This document shows, one piece after another, positions 7,281 through 16,672 of a stretch of DNA of 64,000 bases (position 1 is its first letter; every line of letters starts with the position of its first letter). Made by a program: the position numbers and the translations under genes. Source of the DNA: Streptomyces sp. BK208 (GTDB lineage: Bacteria; Actinomycetota; Actinomycetes; Streptomycetales; Streptomycetaceae). The stretch covers positions 186,001 to 250,000 of the forward strand of contig NZ_SOAV01000006.1 in the NCBI RefSeq assembly GCF_004364245.1, given 5' to 3'. Under the pieces are notes generated by a model. The model did not search any database. It had not been told where the DNA came from and was given only the letters and a program-made list of their open reading frames with translations.

Positions 7281-7982
7281 ATGGGAAAACGCTCCGCACG
7301 GGCCCTGCACAGGTCCGCGACCGGCGCGCTCGCGGTGGTCACCGGCCTCGCCCTGCTCTGCGGGTGCGGCCTGGCCGACCACCGCGAGACCGGGTCCGGC
7401 GACGGCGGCACCGGATCGGCGCAGCCGTCCGTCGCCCCGAAGGCCCCGGTACCGCCCGGGAAGCCGCTGGGTCCCGACGCGCACGTGCCCGACACCGGGG
7501 TCGTCGACGAGGACGACGCCACGGCGGTCTCCGAAGCCTGGGCCGAGACGACCTACGGCTACGACACCGCGTACGACACGAGTCCCCAGGACGCGGTGCT
7601 GCGCGGCGTCCGCTGGTGCACGGAGCGCAAGGCGGCGGCCGAGCGTCAGTACCGGCCCGCGAGCGGCCCCGGGAACGAGTGGACCGTCTGGGCCGGCCAC
7701 CGGGCCTGGACCACCGTGGACGTGAGCAGTGAACTCGAGGACGACGCCCCGCCGGACGGCGAACGGATCGCCTACCGGTCCCTGGTCGTGTCCGGCACCG
7801 CCCACGGCCGCGACGGCTGGGAGGGCGCCGGACCGCGCCTCAACGCCTACGTCAAGCTGGTCCGCGCGGGCGTGGGCGATCCGTGGCGCGTGGACGACGT
7901 GACGGTGGTCGAGGCCGCGAGACCGCCCGCGCCGAGCACGTCGGCTTCCGTGGGTTCACCGTCCGACGATTCCAGGCAGTGA
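7281..7982 (+). CDS. Secreted lipoprotein of the T4SS-like locus
   Basis: This is 233 residues from the ATG preceded by AGGGGG. A basic N-terminus and hydrophobic stretch end in LLCGCG, with Cys29 (LCGC) or Cys27 as lipidation site. After an acidic Gly/Ser/Pro spacer, residues about 80-225 form an alpha/beta domain (DDATAVSEAWAETTYGYDT, then strands RIAYRSLVVSGTAH and WRVDDVTVVEA) that resembles the NTF2-like/VirB8-like fold in order of elements. It begins 23 bases after the murein hydrolase stop and is followed at 8 bases by the next gene, so it is part of one operon. It probably sits on the outer face of the membrane next to the hydrolase. The fold comparison is inference. Confidence 0.65.
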   Translation: MGKRSARALHRSATGALAVVTGLALLCGCGLADHRETGSGDGGTGSAQPSVAPKAPVPPGKPLGPDAHVPDTGVVDEDDATAVSEAWAETTYGYDTAYDTSPQDAVLRGVRWCTERKAAAERQYRPASGPGNEWTVWAGHRAWTTVDVSSELEDDAPPDGERIAYRSLVVSGTAHGRDGWEGAGPRLNAYVKLVRAGVGDPWRVDDVTVVEAARPPAPSTSASVGSPSDDSRQ

Positions 7983-7990
7983 GGGAACCG

Positions 7991-9283
7991 ATGCCCAGAT
8001 TCAGTCGCAGCGAGAACAAGCGGCGGAAGAACCAGGCCGGGCCGGAAGAGGCGCCCGCCTCCGGACTCAAGCCCATCGAGGTGCACGTCACGGTCGACGG
8101 CAGAGCCACCGTGGGCGGCCTGCCGGTCACCGCCGGCCCCGGCGAGAGCGTCCAGAGCGCCGTGCTGGACTACCTCCACCGCCTGGTACTCGCCACCGGT
8201 CACCCCGTGGCGGCCACCGTGAACGACGAGCGGATCGGCTACCTCACGCCCGTCCGCGTCGAGGCGGACGGGTCCAGCGCGTTCGCCGGGGAGCCCGTCC
8301 CGCTGCCCCGTGACGTGATGGCGGCCGCCCAGGCCGTGGCCGAGGAGCACGCCTCCGTGCGCGCACAGGCGGTCGGCGGGCCGCCGGCCGCGGCCGTGCC
8401 GGACGAGCACCCGGTCACCCGCGAACAGCCCTCGACCATGCCGCTCATGGCGGTTCCGGCGTCGGCGCGGCCCGTCCGGGACAAGTCGACGAGGGCCCTG
8501 CGCGCCGTGCCCGACCCGGCTCCCGGCGAACCGCTCGCGGCGGAGCGGACGCCCGAACCGACCCCGCCGACCCCGCCGACCCCGCCGCCCACGCCGACCC
8601 CGCCGCCCACGCCGACCCCGCCGCCCACGCCGGTCGCGCCGCCGGAGACGAAGCCGGCCCCGTGGTCCGAGGAGCGGGCGGAAGTCCCGTCCGAGGTGCG
8701 GGCCGACGTCCCGTCCGAGGTGCGGCCCGAGGCACGGCCGCCCGTACGTACGACGCCGGCGGAACCGGCGCCGGCGGACGTCAGGACCCCGTCCCTGCTG
8801 GCGGAGCCCGTGCACCGCATCAACGAGGCCGTGCGCGCGGGCCGGATCGAGTCGGCCGCCGCCATGGCGGAGCAGACCATCGCCTCCGCGGTGCAGCGGC
8901 TGGGCGCGGAGCACCCCGAGGTGCTGCAGCTGCGCGAACTCGCCGCCTACATCGCCTACCTGGCGGGTGACGCCCACCGTTCCTTCGTGCTCTCCATGGC
9001 GCTGGCCCGGGTCCGCCGGGGCCGCGACGACCAGGCGGCCTTCGGCAACGTGCTGAGCGCGGCGGCCGCCTGGCGGGCGCTGCGGGAGCCCGCACTGGGG
9101 CTGGCCCTCGGACACGAACTCATCGCGCTGTGGGCCGACATGGCCGCCGCCGGCGGCGCCGCGGCGGCCGATCCCTCGCAGCTGGAGTCCGTCCGGGCCC
9201 GGATGGGCCGCCTCGCCGAACGGGCGCGCGGCGTGACCGGCGGCCGGAGGGAAACGGAGGGACCGCATGCGCAGGGCCGGTGA
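7991..9283 (+). CDS. Three-part cytoplasmic protein: N-terminal beta domain, Pro-rich linker, TPR-like C-terminus (paralogue 1)
   Basis: This 430-residue protein of unknown function uses an ATG after GAGGGA, 8 bases after the lipoprotein stop. Residues about 28-95 form a compact domain (IEVHVTVDG to RIGYLTPVRVEADG). Residues about 100-270 are low-complexity and Pro-rich, with a TPPTPPTPPP-type tract at about 191-220. Residues about 275-410 look like tetratricopeptide helices, with LGAEHPEVLQLRELAAYIAYLAGD as the key stretch. The first and last domains recur in the gene at 10160-11659, while the linkers are unrelated, so the two are paralogues with independently evolving spacers. No signal peptide is present. 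A scaffold or effector-handling role for the adjacent secretion machine is plausible but unproven. Confidence 0.6.
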   Translation: MPRFSRSENKRRKNQAGPEEAPASGLKPIEVHVTVDGRATVGGLPVTAGPGESVQSAVLDYLHRLVLATGHPVAATVNDERIGYLTPVRVEADGSSAFAGEPVPLPRDVMAAAQAVAEEHASVRAQAVGGPPAAAVPDEHPVTREQPSTMPLMAVPASARPVRDKSTRALRAVPDPAPGEPLAAERTPEPTPPTPPTPPPTPTPPPTPTPPPTPVAPPETKPAPWSEERAEVPSEVRADVPSEVRPEARPPVRTTPAEPAPADVRTPSLLAEPVHRINEAVRAGRIESAAAMAEQTIASAVQRLGAEHPEVLQLRELAAYIAYLAGDAHRSFVLSMALARVRRGRDDQAAFGNVLSAAAAWRALREPALGLALGHELIALWADMAAAGGAAAADPSQLESVRARMGRLAERARGVTGGRRETEGPHAQGR

Positions 9284-9962
9284 CACCGCCCCGGATCCCG
9301 CCGGGGGCCGTTCCAGGACGCCGCCCTCGCCGGGCCCCGCCGCGCGCCCGGGGCCACCGGTGCGGCCCCGCCCGGCGGCGGCCACTCCTCCCTCCGAGGA
9401 GCGGCGTCGAAGCCCTCGGCGCGAGGCGGCCCTGAGGCGCTCGCCGCGCCCCCGCGTCGAGGTGACGTTCAACGAGCTGAACGGGATCGCGAGCTGGCGC
9501 ACCGTCACGCCCGGCGGCCGGACCCGACCCGGACGGGACCGGTCCGGCCGGGGGCACGGGGCGGGCGACGGTGAGCTGCCGCCCGGCGCGCCCCGGGCGT
9601 CGGCGCTGCGCTCGGCGGGCAGCGGAGCGCCCGGGACGCCCGCCTCGGGCGCCGCCCCGATCCCCGTACGTCCCGCGGCGGTGCGCGCGGTCGTGAGTAC
9701 GTCGGGAGCGCCCGCGGCGGGGGACCGGCAGGGCGCCCAGCTGGCGCGGACCGCGCTGCTCAGGTCCCAGGTCCAGGGCGACCTGTCCCGGGCCGCGGGC
9801 ATGCCCCGGGCCGTGGCGGCCCGCCTCACCACCACAGTCCCCGCCCACCTCACCGGCCTGTCCGCGGCCCGTGCGCATACCCTCAGGACGGCCCCGGCGG
9901 CCTCGCGCCCCGCGTCACCGGCGTCCTCGCCTCCGGCCGGCCGCGGCCCGTCCGGGCGCTGA
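9267..9962 (+). CDS. Basic, largely disordered protein of unknown function
   Basis: The 231 residues overlap the preceding gene by 17 bases and begin at ATG after GGAGGGACC, so translation is coupled. The sequence is rich in Arg, Pro, Ala and Gly, has no hydrophobic segment and no recognisable domain. The most structured-looking part is RPRVEVTFNELNGIASW at about residues 60-76, which may be a degenerate copy of the N-terminal beta domain of its neighbours (VEVHVTV in paralogue 1). The C-terminal 60 residues (QLARTALLRSQVQGDLSRAAG) could form an amphipathic helix pair. High GC makes chance open frames common here, but the ribosome site and the coupled overlap favour a real gene. Confidence 0.5.
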   Translation: MRRAGDTAPDPAGGRSRTPPSPGPAARPGPPVRPRPAAATPPSEERRRSPRREAALRRSPRPRVEVTFNELNGIASWRTVTPGGRTRPGRDRSGRGHGAGDGELPPGAPRASALRSAGSGAPGTPASGAAPIPVRPAAVRAVVSTSGAPAAGDRQGAQLARTALLRSQVQGDLSRAAGMPRAVAARLTTTVPAHLTGLSAARAHTLRTAPAASRPASPASSPPAGRGPSGR

Positions 9963-10019
9963 TCCACCGGGCGGCCGTCGGCGGCCGGGCGGCCCCGCCG
10001 GCGGCTCCCTCGCACCTGG

Positions 10020-10073
10020 AACGAGCCTGTGACACCCCGGTGACGTGAGAATCGGGAGCGGGCAGAGAGACTC
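10020..10073 (+). promoter_or_regulatory. Second copy of the conserved promoter-region element
   Basis: AACGAGCCTGTGACACCCCG followed by GTGAC (10020-10044) matches the element at 6121-6145. AGACTC (10068-10073) follows after exactly the same 23-base interval. It lies in the 197-base gap between the disordered-protein gene and the second paralogue gene, which argues that the latter has its own promoter under the same control as the hydrolase operon. Confidence 0.55.
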
Positions 10074-10159
10074 GACGGTAGGTGCACGACAGGCATGACA
10101 GGCTCTGGACGGCAGGGGACGGAAACCGCCGACGGAAGCCGCCGATGAGTGGGGGAACG

Positions 10160-11659
10160 ATGTCTCGACTCGGCAGCGACAACCAACGGGAGCACGAGCG
10201 CGCCGAGCGCTCGCCCGATTCCGTGGTGACGCCGATCGACGTTCGCGTGCCGGCGGGGGGCCCCGGCGTACGCGGCGCTTCGGTCGACGGTTCACTGGTC
10301 GTCGCGGCCCCGGGCGAGGAGATCCAGCACGCCGTCCTGAACCGCCTCCACCGGCTCGCCCTCGCCGCCGGCCATCCGGTCCTCGCCACCGTCCACGACC
10401 GGCGCATCGGCTACTCCGTCCCCCTGCGGGTCGACCCGGACGGCGCCAGCCACCTCGCCGCCGACCCGGAGCCGACGGCACCCGAGGAGGCGCCCGTGCG
10501 GCGGGACGCGCAGACGCGTGTACTGCGCCCTTCGGCGACGGAGGAGGCCGCCGTGCGGCAGGACCTGCAGACGCAGGTACTGCGTCCACCGGCACCCGAG
10601 GAGGCGCCCGCGCGGCAGGACCTGCAGACGCACGTACTGCGCCCGCCGGTACCGGAGGAGGCGCCCGTGCGGCGGGACTCGCACACGCACGTACTGCGCC
10701 CGCCGGTACCGGAGGAGGCGCCCGTGCGGCGGGACTCGCACACGCGCCTCCTGCGCCCCCCGGCGCCGGTCCGGGACAGCGCCCCGACGTTCCCGCTCCC
10801 GGCCCTGTCCCGGACGGGAGGGGAGCGCGTCGGTGCCGAGACCGCCCCGACGTTCGCCCTGCGCGCCGTGCCGGAGCCGGCCGGAGGGGCGACGCCGCCC
10901 GGCACGGTGGCGCCGCCGACGGGGGTGTTCGGGCCGCCGCCCCGCATGGACGGTGCCGGCGCGCAAGGCGGCGCCCCGCGGGACACGGAACGCCAGCGGC
11001 ATCCCGAGCCCGCCCCGGCACCCGGGCCGGAGACCGCCTCCGCCCCCGGACCGAAGCCCGCCCCCGTCACGGAACTGGGCCCCCGCCCCGACTCCTCCTC
11101 CGACCCGGACCCCAAGCCCACCCCCGCCCGCGGCTTCGACGCCGTGGCCGAGGCGGTGCTCGGTGACGGACCGCTCACCGCGCCCGGTGACGCCACCGCC
11201 CCCGCGCTGCTCGCGGAGCCGACGGCCCGGATCAACGAGGCCGTCAAGGAGGGGCGTACGGAGGACGCGGCCCGGCTGGCGGAGCAGACGGTGACGGATG
11301 CCTCCGACACGCTGGGTCCCGAACACCCCGAGGTGCTCAGGCTCCGGGAACTCACCGCGTACATCGCCTACTTGTCCGGCGACCCGGACCGCGCCTTCGC
11401 GCTCTCCCTCGACCTGGCCCGGATACACCGGCGTTCGGGCGACGCCGAGGCCGCGTACGGCAACGTCCAGAGCGCGGCCACCGCCTGGCGTGCCGTACGC
11501 GAACCCGCCCGGGGCCTCGAGCTGGGGCACGAACTGGTCGGCCTGTGGGACGAACTCGCCGCCGAGGACGGTCCGGCCGCCGAGGACGCCGGCGAGCTGG
11601 AGTCCGCCCGCACCCGCATGGGCCGCCTCACCCGGCGCGTCGGCGCCCAGGCCGGCTGA
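10160..11659 (+). CDS. Three-part cytoplasmic protein with five 19-residue linker repeats (paralogue 2)
   Basis: The protein has 499 residues. The ATG at 10160, preceded by GGGGGAACG, is preferred over the ATG 15 bases upstream. The N-terminal domain (residues about 25-95; DVRVPAGGPGV to RIGYSVPLRVDPDG) and the TPR-like C-terminus (LGPEHPEVLRLRELTAYIAY) are homologous to the protein at 7991-9283. The linker differs: residues 108-202 are five tandem 19-residue units of the form PEEAPVRRDSHTHVLRPPV, then a Pro/Glu-rich tract to about 350. The gene appears to have its own promoter, which carries the locus element. Function is unknown. Repeated charged linkers between two conserved ends suggest a spacer or multivalent binding scaffold in the T4SS-like locus. 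Confidence 0.65.
   Translation: MSRLGSDNQREHERAERSPDSVVTPIDVRVPAGGPGVRGASVDGSLVVAAPGEEIQHAVLNRLHRLALAAGHPVLATVHDRRIGYSVPLRVDPDGASHLAADPEPTAPEEAPVRRDAQTRVLRPSATEEAAVRQDLQTQVLRPPAPEEAPARQDLQTHVLRPPVPEEAPVRRDSHTHVLRPPVPEEAPVRRDSHTRLLRPPAPVRDSAPTFPLPALSRTGGERVGAETAPTFALRAVPEPAGGATPPGTVAPPTGVFGPPPRMDGAGAQGGAPRDTERQRHPEPAPAPGPETASAPGPKPAPVTELGPRPDSSSDPDPKPTPARGFDAVAEAVLGDGPLTAPGDATAPALLAEPTARINEAVKEGRTEDAARLAEQTVTDASDTLGPEHPEVLRLRELTAYIAYLSGDPDRAFALSLDLARIHRRSGDAEAAYGNVQSAATAWRAVREPARGLELGHELVGLWDELAAEDGPAAEDAGELESARTRMGRLTRRVGAQAG
10481..10765 (+). repeat. Five in-frame 57-bp tandem repeats
   Basis: Five consecutive 57-base units encode the 19-residue repeats of the linker. The last two units are nearly identical in DNA sequence, while the first two have drifted, which points to ongoing expansion at the 3' end. 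Units keep the frame, have no spacers of unique sequence and so are not a CRISPR array. Confidence 0.9.
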
Positions 11660-11682
11660 CGCGGGCCGGACGGCGTCACAAG

Positions 11683-11718
11683 GGGCGGCCCCGCCCCGGT
11701 GCCGGGGCGGGGCCGCCC
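11683..11718. terminator. Bidirectional hairpin terminator between convergent genes
   Basis: A perfect 15-bp stem (GGGCGGCCCCGCCCC and its complement) with a 6-base loop sits between the rightward paralogue gene and the leftward aminopeptidase gene. There is no U-tract, which is usual in Streptomyces. Confidence 0.85.
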
Positions 11719-11724
11719 GTGGCC

Positions 11725-12678
11725 TTACTGCGACAGTTGCCAGACCGCGTACGCGACGGCGTCGCTGTTGCGGTCCAGCGCCGTGTCGTTGATGTTGGCG
11801 GTGGTGTCGCAGGACGAGTGGTAGCAGCGGTCGAACGGCTGGCCCGCGGTGCCGCCCCACTTGGCGGCCTGCGCGGACGTCTTGCGGTAGTCCGCGCCGC
11901 TGAAGAGGCCGCCCACGGGGACCCCCGAGTTCTTGAAGGGCGCGTGGTCGGAGCGGCCGTCGCCCTCGGTCTCGATCTCCGTGGAGACGCCGATGCCCGC
12001 GAAGTAGTTCTTGAACGTCTGCTCGATCGCGGGATCGTCGTCGTAGACGAAGTAGCCGGGGTTGGGCGAGCCGATCATGTCGAAGTTCAGATAGCCGCTG
12101 ATCTTCGCGCGGTCGGCGGAGCCGAGGCTGTTGACGTAGTAGCGGGAGCCGACGAGTCCCAGCTCCTCCGCGCCCCACCAGGCGAAGCGCAGGTGCTTGG
12201 CGGGGTGGTAGCCGGAGCGGGCGACGGCGAGCGCGGTCTCCAGGACGGCGGAGGAGCCGGAGCCGTTGTCGTTGATGCCGGGTCCCGAGGTGACGCTGTC
12301 CAGATGTGACCCGGCCATGACAACCTGATTCGCGTCGCCGCCGGGCCAGTCGGCTATCAGGTTGTACCCGGTCCGGCCCGAGGCGGTGAACTGCTGGACG
12401 CGGGTCGTGAAGCCGGCCGCGTCCAGCTTGGCCTGCACGTAGTTCAACGAGGCCTGGTAGCCGGCGCGGCCGTGGGCGCGGTTGCCGCCGTTCGCCGTGG
12501 CGATCGACTGCAGTTGCGCCAGGTGGGCCTTGACGTTGGCTATGGATATGTCGGGCGCGGCGGCTGCCTGGTCGGGTGCCGGCGCGGGCGCCGCTCCGGC
12601 GGCGGAACCGCCGGTCACCAGTGCGGCGAGGGCGACGGCGGCGGCTGTCAGCGCACGCCCGGAAAGGAGGAGCTTCAT
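11725..12678 (-). CDS. Secreted M28 zinc aminopeptidase
   Basis: This 317-residue protein has a Sec signal peptide (basic start, hydrophobic core to about residue 30, AGAA cleavage region) and an Ala/Pro-rich propeptide. The mature part closely follows the Streptomyces griseus aminopeptidase (SGAP) pattern from ISIANVKAHLAQLQ onward. Di-zinc ligands are visible in GSHLDSV (His), INDNGSGS (Asp), WGAEELGL (catalytic Glu and ligand Glu), NFDMIG (Asp) and CYHSSCDT (His). The two Cys of that last motif probably form the known disulphide. It would release N-terminal hydrophobic residues from peptides outside the cell. There is no C-terminal P-domain. It is monocistronic, ending at the shared terminator. 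Confidence 0.95.
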   Translation of the reverse strand: MKLLLSGRALTAAAVALAALVTGGSAAGAAPAPAPDQAAAAPDISIANVKAHLAQLQSIATANGGNRAHGRAGYQASLNYVQAKLDAAGFTTRVQQFTASGRTGYNLIADWPGGDANQVVMAGSHLDSVTSGPGINDNGSGSSAVLETALAVARSGYHPAKHLRFAWWGAEELGLVGSRYYVNSLGSADRAKISGYLNFDMIGSPNPGYFVYDDDPAIEQTFKNYFAGIGVSTEIETEGDGRSDHAPFKNSGVPVGGLFSGADYRKTSAQAAKWGGTAGQPFDRCYHSSCDTTANINDTALDRNSDAVAYAVWQLSQ

Positions 12679-12865
12679 GTGGGGGGCTCCGAATTCCTAG
12701 GGGGTCCCTGGGGAGGGGGCCCCGCAGTGAATGAGGTGCCTGGATGGTGCGGGCGGCGCTGACCTCCCGTCAAGACCGGTATTCGGCCACCGCGTCGCAC
12801 ATAACGGAAGCCTGCCGGCCGCGCCCCGGGCGGGACGGGGCGCGGGACGCGGGACGCGGGGCGCC

Positions 12866-13336
12866 CTAGTGGACGCAGAACTCGTTCCCCTCCGGGTCCG
12901 TCATCACCACCCACTCCCCGCCGGGTTCCTTCACCTGCCGCTGCACGCTCGCCCCCAGCGCCTCCAGCCGGGCCACCTCCGCCTCGCGCCGTCCGTCCGC
13001 GGAGTGCACGTCGAGGTGGAGCCGGTTCTTGCCGGTCTTGGCCTCCGGCACGCGCTGGAACAGCAGCCGCCGCCCCAGCCCGGTGCCGCTCTCGTCCTGC
13101 ACGGGGTCCTCGGGGTGCCGTACGGCGGCCAGGTCGCGCCAGGCGCGGCGGCCGTGGGACTCGACGGTCAGCTCCGCCGGTACCGCCCCGAAGCCCAGCA
13201 GCTTCTCGATGAGCGCGCTGTTGTCCTCCACCTCGTAGTGGAGCGCCGCGGCCCAGAAGTCCGCTTGCGCGTGCGGTGCGGCCGCGTCGATGACGATCTT
13301 GAAATGCAGGGGGGCGGGCCCCGGGGCAGAAGTCAT
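12866..13336 (-). CDS. VOC (glyoxalase/bleomycin-resistance fold) family protein
   Basis: This 156-residue protein has the two-module betaalphabetabetabeta arrangement of the vicinal oxygen chelate superfamily. It shows FKIVIDAAAPHAQADFWAAAL at the start, KNRLHLDVHSAD (metal-type His) in the middle and WVVMTDPEGNEFCVH at the end, the usual DPxGNxF(C) closing motif. A small-molecule binding or lyase role is expected, but the substrate cannot be read from sequence. It is a single gene between the aminopeptidase and the transporter. The 187-base gap before it on the left (12679-12865) is the promoter region of the aminopeptidase and holds no other gene. Confidence 0.85.
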   Translation of the reverse strand: MTSAPGPAPLHFKIVIDAAAPHAQADFWAAALHYEVEDNSALIEKLLGFGAVPAELTVESHGRRAWRDLAAVRHPEDPVQDESGTGLGRRLLFQRVPEAKTGKNRLHLDVHSADGRREAEVARLEALGASVQRQVKEPGGEWVVMTDPEGNEFCVH

Positions 13337-13375
13337 GCCACCACTTATACGGTGCGGCCGGTGCCGCGCGCCGGG

Positions 13376-14431
13376 TTACGGCTTCGCCGCTCCCACGTCC
13401 CGCTGCTCGGGCGCGCCGCCCGTGGCGCCGGGGGCCGGCGACCCGGAGGCCACGATGCCCTGCTCCCGCGCCGCGACGTCGCCCTTGACCGGCGGCACAC
13501 CCGCGCCCGCCCGGTTCAGCTGCTCCCTCAGCGCCCGCGCGGTCCGGCGGGCCGTGCGCAAGGCGTCCCAGGTGAGCAGGCTCAGCGCCAGCCAGACCAG
13601 TGCGAAGCCGGCCCACCGTTCGGGCGGCATGGCCTCGCCGAAGTACAGGATGCCGAGCAGGAACTGGAAGACCGGTGCCAGGTACTGCAGCAGCCCCAGC
13701 GTGGACAGCGGCACGCGGATCGCCGACGCGCCGAAGCAGACCAGCGGGACCGCGGTGACCACGCCGGTCGCGGCGAGCAGGGCCGAGTGGCCGAAGCCCT
13801 CCGTGGTGAAGGTCGACTCGCCCCGCGAGCCCAGCCACAGCAGATAGCCGAGCGCCGGCAGGAACTGGATCGCCGTCTCGGCGGCCAGCGACTCGACGCC
13901 GCCCAGGTTGACCTTCTTCTTCACCAGTCCGTACGTGGCGAACGAGAAGGCGAGGCAGAGGGAGATCCACGGCGGCCGGCCGTAGCCGACGGTGAGCACG
14001 AGCACGGCGGCGAAGCCGGTGGCGACCGCCACCCACTGCGCGGGCCGCAGCCGCTCCTTGAGCAGGAGCACGCCCATCGCGATGGTGACCAGCGGGTTGA
14101 TGAAGTACCCGAGCGAGGCCTCGACGACATGGCCGCTGTTCACGGCCCAGATGTAGACGCCCCAGTTGACGGTGATGACCGCGGCGGCGACCGTGACCAG
14201 GGCGAGCCTGCGCGGTTGCCGCAGCAGCTCGCCGGCCCAGGCCCAGCGCCGTACGAAGAGCAGGGCGACGGCGACGAAGGCCAGGGACCACGTCATCCGG
14301 TGGGCGAGGATCTCACCCGCCCCGGCGGGCTTGAGCAACGGCCAGAACAGGGGCACGAGACCCCACATCCCGTACGCCGCGACGCCGTTCAGCAGGCCCA
14401 CTCGCTGATCACTCCTGGACGACCCGGCCAC
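13376..14431 (-). CDS. rarD: RarD/EamA-type inner-membrane transporter
   Basis: This is 351 residues from a GTG after AAGGAGG, preferred over the in-frame ATG 51 bases upstream because of that near-perfect ribosome site. About ten hydrophobic helices run from VGLLNGVAAYGMWGLVPLFW to FALVWLALSLLTWDAL. The WGVYIWAVN, ASLGYFINPL, FGASAIRVPL and LGLLQYLAPVFQFLLGI motifs are those of RarD (chloramphenicol-sensitivity protein) in the drug/metabolite transporter superfamily. The C-terminal 55 residues are a polar extension rich in Ala and Gly that is not part of the fold. Substrate is unknown. It lies 39 bases from the VOC gene and could be read with it. Confidence 0.9.
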   Translation of the reverse strand: MAGSSRSDQRVGLLNGVAAYGMWGLVPLFWPLLKPAGAGEILAHRMTWSLAFVAVALLFVRRWAWAGELLRQPRRLALVTVAAAVITVNWGVYIWAVNSGHVVEASLGYFINPLVTIAMGVLLLKERLRPAQWVAVATGFAAVLVLTVGYGRPPWISLCLAFSFATYGLVKKKVNLGGVESLAAETAIQFLPALGYLLWLGSRGESTFTTEGFGHSALLAATGVVTAVPLVCFGASAIRVPLSTLGLLQYLAPVFQFLLGILYFGEAMPPERWAGFALVWLALSLLTWDALRTARRTARALREQLNRAGAGVPPVKGDVAAREQGIVASGSPAPGATGGAPEQRDVGAAKP

Positions 14432-14575
14432 GGGCACCTCCTTCTCGCACACGGCACGCCGGGGACGGGGAGGGCATGCCACGACGAAGGTAGCGCCGCA
14501 CCCGGCCGCCTGTCATGCCCGTATCGCCATACGGTCATGACAGGCGAGGTGGGTGCGGCGCCGGGAGGGGGGAGG

Positions 14576-15430
<855 letters not shown>

Positions 15431-15510
15431 GGTTTCCGCGCTCCTTGTGGGGTCCGTTGCTTCACTAACCCTAAGGCTGGCGCTGTCGAAAAGAAAGTGC
15501 CCACTTCAAA

Positions 15511-15523
15511 GTAAGGTACTTAC
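15511..15523. promoter_or_regulatory. HxlR-type inverted-repeat operator
   Basis: GTAAG, three bases, then CTTAC forms a perfect 5-bp inverted repeat, extended by flanking A/T-rich bases unusual for this genome (CTTCAAA to the left). It is 81-93 bases upstream of the NmrA/QorB-like start codon. The position and AT-rich sequence suggest a repressor site for that gene. Confidence 0.45.
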
Positions 15524-15555
15524 CTCTGTGTGAGCCGTCGGTCGCGGCGCACGCC

Positions 15556-15590
15556 GAAGGGGCCCGGACGGGAAGCGTCCGGGCCCCTTC
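15556..15590 (-). terminator. Terminator of the kor operon
   Basis: A perfect 15-bp stem (GAAGGGGCCCGGACG) with a GGAAG loop lies 24 bases after the korB stop codon. The run of Ts expected of an intrinsic terminator is minimal, but stem strength is very high. Confidence 0.85.
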
Positions 15591-15613
15591 GACGTGCGGT
15601 GACGGCGGTCCCG

Positions 15614-16664
<1,051 letters not shown>

Positions 16665-16672
<8 letters not shown>

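Noticed and set aside
7847..10195. 782-codon minus-strand frame opposite the repeat-protein genes
   Set aside because: It is low complexity (Arg/Gly runs) and lies opposite genes with good ribosome sites and mutual homology. The paralogy between 7991-9283 and 10160-11659 proves the plus frames.
10481..10765. Regular 57-base repeats as a possible CRISPR array
   Set aside because: Repeats are contiguous, in frame and without unique spacers, and no cas genes occur in the window.
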